From Gemmatimonadales bacterium UBA4718 (GTDB lineage: Bacteria > Gemmatimonadota > Gemmatimonadetes > Gemmatimonadales > Gemmatimonadaceae), in contig DHJO01000108.1 of the NCBI GenBank assembly GCA_002404375.1, forward strand, positions 1 through 11,580: a stretch of 11,580 nt of DNA, given 5' to 3'. Shown here piece after piece: positions 6,612 to 11,580 of the stretch; position 1 is the stretch's first letter, and every line of letters starts with the position of its first letter. Position numbers and translations under genes: made by a program. Below the pieces are notes generated by a model. That model saw only the letters and a list, made by a program, of their open reading frames with translations. It was not told where the DNA came from and did not search any database.

Positions 6612-7279
6612 GCGAACGTCCTGACCTCGGTAGAGCAATGCGTGAAGCCCTTCCAGTATTCGAGGCATCGCCGTCGCTCCAGGCATGGGCGCGTGAGGAA
6701 GCGCGCAAGCTTGACCAGGAGTCGTTGCCGCAGCGCGAACCGCTGACTCGCCCGTTGAGATCTCGTGTTCCGCGGTTCGCTCAATGGCCGATCGCCGCTG
6801 GACTCGTGATTGCGGCAGCCGCTGGCTGGGGCGCAGGCGTCCTGCGACCCGGTGCAAATCTCACGTCGTCGACGAACGCGACGACCAGCCAATTAGTCGA
6901 CGCGCATGTCAGGTCGCTCCTACCCGGCCACCTGCTTGATGTTGAATCGACCGATCGGCACACCGTGAAGCCGTGGTTCGCTGGAAAGACCGATATTGCG
7001 CCCGTCGTGGTCGACCTTGCTGACAAGGGATTCCCGTTGCTGGGCGGACGGCTTGACTACGTAGATGGTCATACCGCTGCCGCCCTCGTGTACGGTCGAC
7101 GTGGGCACACGATAAACCTGTTCGTTTGGCGGACTGCGGCCGGTGAGCCCGGCGACGGATCGTTCTCAGTGAGAGGCTATAGCGTGCTCCACTGGTCGAA
7201 TGGCGGGTTGACCTCTTGGGCAGTGTCGGATGCGGCACTCTCAGAGCTCGAAGCCTTCCGTGACGCTTACGTGCACTAG
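6608..7279 (+). CDS. Single-pass membrane anti-sigma-factor-like protein lacking a zinc-finger domain
   Basis: The 223-residue protein is translationally coupled to the sigma gene by a 4-nt overlap. A cytoplasmic N-part (1-58, Arg- and Glu-rich, with EASPSLQAWAREEARK at 19-34) is followed by one membrane helix (about 61-79) and an outer domain. That domain contains LVDAHVRSLLPGHLLDVEST (96-115), HTVKPWFAGK (118-127), PVVVDLADKGFPLLGGRLDY (132-151), ALVYGRRGHTINLFVW (159-174) and, near the C-terminus, WAVSD (204-208). These are the conserved blocks of the membrane anti-sigma (transmembrane regulator) family that partners ECF sigmas. Relatives usually begin with a Cys/His zinc-binding anti-sigma domain; here I see no cysteine anywhere in the protein, so the sigma-binding N-part is atypical or shortened. 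It likely holds the sigma factor at the membrane until an envelope signal arrives. That role is inferred from the operon and the outer domain. Confidence 0.8.
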   Translation: MSERPDLGRAMREALPVFEASPSLQAWAREEARKLDQESLPQREPLTRPLRSRVPRFAQWPIAAGLVIAAAAGWGAGVLRPGANLTSSTNATTSQLVDAHVRSLLPGHLLDVESTDRHTVKPWFAGKTDIAPVVVDLADKGFPLLGGRLDYVDGHTAAALVYGRRGHTINLFVWRTAAGEPGDGSFSVRGYSVLHWSNGGLTSWAVSDAALSELEAFRDAYVH

Positions 7280-7288
7280 CATTGGCCG

Positions 7289-8290
7289 CTACTGTGGGAG
7301 TTCCGCCGTGGTAGCCTTTCCCGACGGAAGTTTCTCGAGGCCAAGCATGTACACCTCAAGCCCCAGGCTCGGGAGCGTTCGTTCATAACCGGCAACCAGC
7401 TGGTCCTTGTACGTGTCGAGATCGAAGTTGAAGAAGCCCGACGGGCGTAGATCCACGATTTGCATCTCTGCGTCGAGCATCAGCAGCTTGCCGAAGTGGA
7501 GCGTGCCGCGTCTGAAGAACATGTAGGCGGACGCCGACGTATCGGGCGGAGGGAGAGGCGTCGATTCCGCTACGGTGCCGAAGGTTTGCACCAGCTCATC
7601 GCCGTCGACTCGTATTGCGGTGGCGTGCCCCTCGATTGCAGGTGGCGGCAGGATCAGCACCGGATCGAGAAAAAGATCGTTCCCCTTCACGGTGACGCCC
7701 TTCGCTTTACTCAGGTCGAGAATCTTCTGGAGGCTGAGACCGAAGGCGCGCATGAGCTTGTCGCCATCGACCCCGAGTATCGTGGTCTTGACGGGGTGCA
7801 GTCGAATGAGTCCCTCCGGCGTGACCGATACGTCAGCCGTGATCTTGAAGGGAATATCGAGGATCTTGTGCATGACGCCCGTCTGAACGATTCGCGACCC
7901 TGACGTATGCACCTGGAGCCGTTTGAGCGGTGCGCCCGGATAGGCGAAGATGTACTTGTTCATCAGCGTCGTAATGTCCGTTCCGTTGAGACCGATCTCG
8001 GCGTAGGTGAGGTGCATGATGAAAGAGTTCTTGTCGTCGAATACGACCGGCCCTCCCTTCAGCGCGCGCATTGTGCCGCGCAGCTTGCGGATGCGCAGTG
8101 CGGCGTTGGGCATGAGGTAGAAGTTGATATTGCGCATGGACACCTGAGTGATCGTGTCCTGATCGCTTGATCGGGCGAGAGTTTTGTCCTCGCCGACGTG
8201 CGCGGAATTCGAGTCTGACCCTCTTTGCGTCCATCCGAGCGCCAGAGCAGATACGCCCAACACTCCGATTACGATTGCGATCTTTCCCAT
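7289..8290 (-). CDS. Secreted protein of unknown function with repeated VDGDxLxxxFG motif
   Basis: Not a family I can name with confidence. The 333-residue product begins with a clear signal sequence or N-terminal anchor (MGKIAIVIGVLGVSALALGW), then a polar linker (21-48). The rest alternates short strands in pairs resembling a repeated beta unit: GVDGDKLMRAFG (173-184) and RVDGDELVQTFG (227-238) are clearly related, and LNGTDITTLMNKY (101-113) may be a worn third copy. Proline-rich LPPPAIEG (214-221) and TPLPPPDTS (244-252) separate the blocks. The layout, with a short strand followed by a ligand-like loop in each unit, faintly recalls DUF2993/LmeA-type lipid-binding periplasmic proteins, but this is only a suggestion. 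The ATG at 8290 is preceded closely by GGGAAG. The gene is convergent with the anti-sigma gene with only 9 bp between stops, and divergent from the PAP2 gene. Confidence 0.75.
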   Translation of the reverse strand: MGKIAIVIGVLGVSALALGWTQRGSDSNSAHVGEDKTLARSSDQDTITQVSMRNINFYLMPNAALRIRKLRGTMRALKGGPVVFDDKNSFIMHLTYAEIGLNGTDITTLMNKYIFAYPGAPLKRLQVHTSGSRIVQTGVMHKILDIPFKITADVSVTPEGLIRLHPVKTTILGVDGDKLMRAFGLSLQKILDLSKAKGVTVKGNDLFLDPVLILPPPAIEGHATAIRVDGDELVQTFGTVAESTPLPPPDTSASAYMFFRRGTLHFGKLLMLDAEMQIVDLRPSGFFNFDLDTYKDQLVAGYERTLPSLGLEVYMLGLEKLPSGKATTAELPQ

Positions 8291-8445
8291 GCTTCCCGCT
8301 GAGTCGGTAACAAAGCGGAAAGTTTATGTGGGACGGATCGCGCGCAGTGGAGTGAATCCGCGAGCGTATAGTCAGATCGCGCGGATGACCTTAATTGTCG
8401 GGCGGAAATTAGGCAACACCGGTCGGAGCTGATAATCTTCTATGG
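8291..8445. promoter_or_regulatory. Divergent intergenic region between the unknown secreted protein and PAP2 genes
   Basis: These 155 bp must carry both promoters. The 9-mer GATCGCGCG occurs twice in direct orientation (8336-8344 and 8375-8383), flanking a TATAGT at 8367-8372 that could be a plus-strand -10 element, although no good -35 is placed upstream. No terminator or riboswitch-like structure is apparent. Confidence 0.3.
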
Positions 8446-9180
8446 ATGTTGAGTTCTTCGGTACGCCACCGCGTCTCGGCGGGGGCCGACACTCTGCTCG
8501 GACCCAAGTGGGCCGCGCCGTACCGTCCGCGCCGCCGACCGCGCGGACTAGAGTCGCACACGGTGCTCCTAATCGGTGTGTCAACTGCGGCACTCGCGGC
8601 CTGTGCAAAGATCGGCGAGGATGTCTTCTATCATGAATCGGGGCCCTTCGATGAGCCGATCAGGAACTGGGTGCTTTCGCACCAGGCTCCTGCCGTACGA
8701 AACGCTTTTCTCGTCATTTCGCGTGTGGGCGCACCGTCGGTAATTATTCCGTGCACGGCCACTTTAGCGGCGTGGCTTTGGCGGAAGCGTGGATTGACCA
8801 TAGCCGGCGCCGTAGTGATGTCGCCAGCCGTGGCGCTAGCGATATTCTCTGCCGTCAAGCGTATCTACCGTCGCAAGCGGCCTGATGGTGGTGCGCGCCT
8901 TCACGAGTTGACATACGCGTTTCCCAGTGGCCACGCAGCTGCATCGGCCGCGGTTTTCGGCACCGCATCCTATGTCCTGTGGCGGGAAGGAATGTTGTCA
9001 CGTCGCGCCGCCGAGGCTATCGCCGGCACGGGCACGCTTCTCGTCGGAGCCAGTCGAGTCTATCTCGATGTGCACTGGACGACGGACGTGCTCGGGGGGT
9101 GGAGCGTTGGCAGCCTGGTCGCAGCATTGAGTGCGGCGGCTTACGAGCGAGTACGTAGAAAGACGGGCGCGGGTCGTTGA
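8446..9180 (+). CDS. PAP2-family membrane phosphatase
   Basis: The 244-residue integral membrane protein carries the three-part PAP2 phosphatase signature: K-x6-RP at 138-146 (KRIYRRKRP), PSGH at 160-163, and SR-x5-H-x3-D at 203-214 (SRVYLDVHWTTD). His163 and His210 are the expected nucleophile and acid/base residues. Hydrophobic segments near 38-54, 97-111, 115-136, 164-178 and 217-232 surround the site, placing catalysis at the outer face of the membrane. Such enzymes remove phosphate from lipid phosphates such as phosphatidic acid, phosphatidylglycerol phosphate or undecaprenyl pyrophosphate; the substrate cannot be told from sequence. The first 36 residues are Arg/Pro-rich and unusual. 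The ATG at 8446 has no well-spaced Shine-Dalgarno sequence, and an in-frame GTG at 8563 (residue 40) would start just inside the first membrane segment. It stands alone and is convergent with the downstream peptidase gene. Confidence 0.9.
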   Translation: MLSSSVRHRVSAGADTLLGPKWAAPYRPRRRPRGLESHTVLLIGVSTAALAACAKIGEDVFYHESGPFDEPIRNWVLSHQAPAVRNAFLVISRVGAPSVIIPCTATLAAWLWRKRGLTIAGAVVMSPAVALAIFSAVKRIYRRKRPDGGARLHELTYAFPSGHAAASAAVFGTASYVLWREGMLSRRAAEAIAGTGTLLVGASRVYLDVHWTTDVLGGWSVGSLVAALSAAAYERVRRKTGAGR

Positions 9181-9214
9181 GGGAATAAAGCCGGCTGACG
9201 CGACGCGAAACCGA

Positions 9215-10387
9215 TCAGCGATTGACTGCGCGAGCTGCTTCAGTTCTCCACCAGGCGTCGAGAGATGCAGTGTCGGTTGGAGAGAAACCAAGCGCTGATG
9301 AGACTCCGCGAATCTGGGTTTCCGCTTCCCCTTTCAGGGTGTAGACGTTACTAAGCCCTGCGATGCCTTGGCGACGATAGATCGAGTCCGCAATCAGCGC
9401 CCCGGTTGCGTAAAGGAGATTGCTCGCGCGATCAGCGTCGGCGACCTGAAATCGGCCGCGAATAAGACCTGAGAGCGTGAGGGTCGAATCAGACTGCTGG
9501 TAACTGTGCAAGAGTCTGTACATCTCGCGCGGCGTGCGGCCTCGAGATCCGCCAAGCCATGTCGCTACTCCCTCCGAGAGAAGTACGCTCCCGGCGGGAA
9601 GCGATGGCCCCAGCACCGAGTGAACGAATTCGTGGAAGTAGGCCTCTGCGATCGCCGGGTTTCCGCTCAATATGATAGAGCCGAGATTGAGTCCGCCGCT
9701 GCGTTGACCAGGGCCCGAGGGCTCAGGGAAAAAATCGAGACCGATTGCACGTTCAACGTCGTCCATTGATGTGCCGACGATCACATCCAGATGTCGCGGC
9801 ACCGGCACGTTGAACAGTTTCGCGACGGAGTCAACAAATCGAGCTGCACGGTCAATCCGGGCGACATCGGGCCGCTGTCCTGGAACATACCAGAATGTGA
9901 TGGCTCCTTTCGAGCGTTGTTCCCAGTTGCTCCTCATGCGCGGAAATGCACTCGATAACCGGAAAGCGTAGCGAGCGCCGGATTCGCGAACCGCATAAAG
10001 ACGTTGGAGCGCGAGCGGAGCGACCGTGCCAGCGGAGTCCGCACGCGCGTAGAGGATCCTGACGATATAAACGCTATCGCCAGGCATCGCCGGGATGACT
10101 CCTACGACGGTAGCAGGAAAGCCCTGATTCGCTCGCCCAGCTGTTACATCACCTATCGTTCGATCGAATTCTGTGGCTGTGCTCCAGAGTCCTTTCGTCC
10201 GCGCTGAAGAGTCAGGCTTCGCGAGATACGCGCGGACCAACGAGACGACATTCCGAACATCGGTGATTGTAGTGTCGACCCCAAACCCGGCGCTCACAGC
10301 TGGAGAAGGTTCCTGCGCGTCGAGAGGGCCATGACCAACCAAGCCAATAATTAGTGCGGATACGAGAACCGAGAGGCACTTATGCAT
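9215..10387 (-). CDS. Secreted HExxH zinc peptidase-like protein (peptidase MA-like)
   Basis: The 390-residue exported protein has an N-terminal signal (MHKCLSVLVSALIIGLVG) with a likely cut near LDA-QE (22-26). The first half (about 35-150) is an uncharacterised domain that looks like a small SnoaL- or lipocalin-type sheet; the identity is unsure. From about 160 it becomes peptidase-like. A strand-helix unit with FWYVPG (165-170) and LDVIVG (200-205) leads to AEAYFHEFVHSVLG (247-260), which contains HEFVH at 252-256. VLLSEGVATWL (268-278) follows, with Glu272 as the expected third zinc ligand of a gluzincin. The helical tail includes SNLLYATGALI (322-332). The ATG at 10387 is chosen because it has GAGAG about 8 nt upstream and starts directly at the signal; a longer frame would need a TTG at 10432. 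The peptidase substrate is unknown. It lies 74 bp downstream of the Tat protein gene on the same strand. Confidence 0.82.
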   Translation of the reverse strand: MHKCLSVLVSALIIGLVGHGPLDAQEPSPAVSAGFGVDTTITDVRNVVSLVRAYLAKPDSSARTKGLWSTATEFDRTIGDVTAGRANQGFPATVVGVIPAMPGDSVYIVRILYARADSAGTVAPLALQRLYAVRESGARYAFRLSSAFPRMRSNWEQRSKGAITFWYVPGQRPDVARIDRAARFVDSVAKLFNVPVPRHLDVIVGTSMDDVERAIGLDFFPEPSGPGQRSGGLNLGSIILSGNPAIAEAYFHEFVHSVLGPSLPAGSVLLSEGVATWLGGSRGRTPREMYRLLHSYQQSDSTLTLSGLIRGRFQVADADRASNLLYATGALIADSIYRRQGIAGLSNVYTLKGEAETQIRGVSSALGFSPTDTASLDAWWRTEAARAVNR

Positions 10388-10461
10388 TTGGTGTTCTCTC
10401 TTCGACGGTAGCTTCCTTTTTTCGCTATCCAAGGCGTTAGTTCAGCCGGAACGCCGCAGTA
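10388..10461 (-). other. Spacer between Tat-protein and peptidase genes with a small inverted repeat
   Basis: The spacer contains GGCGTT (10433-10438) and AACGCC (10450-10455), which could form a 6-bp stem with an 11-nt loop just after the upstream stop. No T-run follows on either strand, so an intrinsic terminator is not supported. The downstream gene may be co-transcribed or have its own promoter here. Confidence 0.25.
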
Positions 10462-11202
10462 TCATAACATACCGTTCGCTATGACCCCGGCTACGAGTAT
10501 TCGCACGAACGCGCACCCAGCATTCTGCGCCTTGGCGAGGCCGAATATACCTGACGGTACCGCGAATGCTCCGGGTACGAACCCGTTGCGCAACTCTTGA
10601 TGCACCTCCGCCGACTGACGGCCGGTCTTGTCCGCCAGTCGCTTCGCCAAGTGTCCGAGCGCGAAATCACAGACTAGGACTATTGCACCTCGTCCGAGCA
10701 AGTCTCCGAGCGTCGGGCGGACGACGCCTGGAAGAGGAGCCGGCGCGCGATGCCAGAAAGGGTTCTGGACTGCCGGCTCGCGCGTGACCGGATCATTCAC
10801 CTTGTATTCGGCCCCCAATGCGTGGCGGTGCCAGGTCGCATCGTCAAGGGCCGCTGCTACCGCTTGCGTGCGGATATTCAAGACGACGCGCGCTTCATAC
10901 TTCTGCGGCGCGTACACCGCCTCGCATTCATCGAGATAGCGCGCGGCGAATTCCAGCACGAGCGGATCGGCGGGATCGCCCAGGCTCGGCCAGTCGAATA
11001 CTGCACGATCGGTTGCCGTTGAGAGACGCGTGAGCCACGAGAGGTCCCACTCTCCGGGCGCTGTGGCATCCCGTAAGAGGCTCGCCGGAGTAGCGAAGGT
11101 CGTATCGGGAGTAATCAACGTTGTGAGCGAGACTGCCGAGGCGAGTCGCCCGGCCTTCGTCACGAACTCCCGACGTGAGCTGCGATTCTCTTCCCCTGTC
11201 AT
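10462..11202 (-). CDS. Tat-exported protein with a DsrE-like C-terminal part, function unknown
   Basis: The 246-residue protein opens with a twin-arginine signal, SSRREFVTKAGRLASAVSLT (8-27), and probable cleavage near TFATPA (35-40). The middle includes WLTRLSTATDRAVFDWPSLG (56-75), ARYLDECEAVY (87-97) and VVLNIRTQAVAAALDD (106-121). The C-terminal half, GRGAIVLVCDFALGHLAKRL (170-189) followed by HQELRNGFVPGAFAVPSG (201-218) and LAKAQNAGCAFVRI (222-235), resembles exported DsrE/DsrF-like proteins. In these, a conserved Cys follows a hydrophobic strand (here Cys178) and a final strand follows an AQ-x-AGC motif (here Cys230). Sulfur-carrier chemistry is therefore possible but not shown. The ATG at 11202 has GAGG about 7 nt upstream; an in-frame ATG at 11235 would add 11 residues and cannot be excluded. 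The last 10 residues, after RIL, are a hydrophobic extension. Confidence 0.75.
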   Translation of the reverse strand: MTGEENRSSRREFVTKAGRLASAVSLTTLITPDTTFATPASLLRDATAPGEWDLSWLTRLSTATDRAVFDWPSLGDPADPLVLEFAARYLDECEAVYAPQKYEARVVLNIRTQAVAAALDDATWHRHALGAEYKVNDPVTREPAVQNPFWHRAPAPLPGVVRPTLGDLLGRGAIVLVCDFALGHLAKRLADKTGRQSAEVHQELRNGFVPGAFAVPSGIFGLAKAQNAGCAFVRILVAGVIANGML

Positions 11203-11580
11203 GACCCTGCCTCGAATGAAGGATGGTTGCAGCATACGCCTTGTTCACTGTAGTAGCGCCATGCGTCACGCCGGGCCACTTGGCGCGCGACACCGAAGTC
11301 CCTAGCTTCTCGATGTCCGACACGTTGAGTCGTAGAATATGCTCTTCGGTCCCCCAAATCGACGTCCCTCCGAAGACCAAGTAGAGACTTGGCCTCACTG
11401 GTTGTCTACGCGGATAGAGCGTCGGCACATTTTGCGGGGATTGTTCATACTCACCGCACTTCTACTGTTGGCGGCGTTAATCTATCGGCGCGTCATTCCG
11501 CCACCGCGACATACACTGCACTATTGGCGGAATTGAAGGAGGAGACAGGCCGACGCCGCCTACTTTCGCGGCCCTTCGAA
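11203..11580. other. Right-edge stretch with no firmly identified gene
   Basis: About 380 bases with no recognisable family. Two weak candidates overlap. One is a plus-strand 65-codon frame with a membrane helix, listed separately. The other is a minus-strand frame open from a GTG at 11428 past the start of the Tat protein; its stretch SLYLVFGGTSIWGTEEHILR (around 11390-11331) has reasonably GC-rich third positions and could be a gene remnant. A strong AAGGAGGAG at 11536-11544 has no ATG, GTG or TTG at a usable distance before the window ends. Confidence 0.5.
11339..11536 (+). CDS. Possible small single-pass membrane protein
   Basis: A 65-residue frame from an ATG at 11339. It has a polar N-part, an Arg-rich stretch (STRIERRH, 23-30), one strongly hydrophobic helix (ILRGLFILTALLLLAALIY, 31-49) and a basic, proline-containing tail (RRVIPPPRH). 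Positive residues flank the helix on both sides. No Shine-Dalgarno sequence is evident and no family is recognised. It is divergent from the Tat protein gene. It could equally be an accidental open frame. Confidence 0.35.
   Translation: MLFGPPNRRPSEDQVETWPHWLSTRIERRHILRGLFILTALLLLAALIYRRVIPPPRHTLHYWRN

Noticed and set aside
10433..10455. Inverted repeat as an intrinsic terminator
   Set aside because: The stem is only 6 bp with an 11-nt loop, and no T-run follows on either strand.
10928..11428. A minus-strand frame as a full gene upstream of the Tat protein
   Set aside because: Its second half is a shadow of the Tat protein gene and no family is recognised; only the upstream part could be a remnant, which is noted under the right-edge region.
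11536..11580. AAGGAGGAG as the ribosome binding site of a new plus-strand gene
   Set aside because: No ATG, GTG or TTG follows within a usable distance before the window ends.
1..11580. Defence system, CRISPR array, prophage or transposon
   Set aside because: No transposase, integrase, nuclease or defence-type genes, no regular direct repeats and no terminal inverted repeats were found; the window reads as metabolic and envelope genes.

Overview
The window comes from a GC-rich bacterium (about 60% G+C by eye). The gene content is consistent with an environmental heterotroph such as a member of Gemmatimonadota or Acidobacteriota: a DUF1080 sugar-hydrolase-like lipoprotein, an SDR beside uxuA and eda, several Tat or Sec exported proteins, and an ECF sigma/anti-sigma pair. 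The phylum is an inference; no rRNA, tRNA, CRISPR array, insertion sequence or phage gene was seen.

Region 1 (1-4574) is a hexuronate catabolism locus. On the minus strand, eda (KDPG aldolase), uxuA (mannonate dehydratase), an ExuT-like MFS transporter and a DUF1080 lipoprotein (cut by the window edge) run as one tight operon. A classical SDR dehydrogenase is divergent from eda across 65 bp. This spacer holds four copies of one pentamer arranged as two inverted repeats with equal spacers, a candidate operator. The SDR probably supplies the fructuronate/mannonate oxidoreductase step that uxuB performs elsewhere. Uronate isomerase (uxaC) and KDG kinase (kdgK) are not in the window.

Region 2 (4575-7279) is a plus-strand three-gene unit. 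It encodes a Tat-exported calcineurin-like metallophosphoesterase fused to a C-terminal amicyanin-type cupredoxin, then an ECF sigma factor, then a single-pass membrane protein resembling an anti-sigma factor but without the usual N-terminal zinc-finger domain. This is the most interesting part of the window: an exported phosphoesterase/copper protein physically linked to its likely own stress regulator.

Region 3 (7280-11580) holds unlinked-looking single genes. They are a secreted protein of unknown function with a repeated VDGDxLxxxFG motif (minus), a PAP2 membrane phosphatase (plus), a secreted HExxH peptidase-like protein (minus), a Tat-exported protein with a DsrE-like C-terminal part (minus), and a possible small membrane protein (plus) near the right edge.

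A recurring detail is how genes are joined. Two junctions are direct 4-nt ATGA overlaps (transporter/DUF1080 and sigma/anti-sigma). Two others (eda/uxuA and phosphoesterase/sigma) are bridged by mini-ORFs of 13 and 6 codons whose start overlaps the upstream stop and whose stop overlaps the downstream start.
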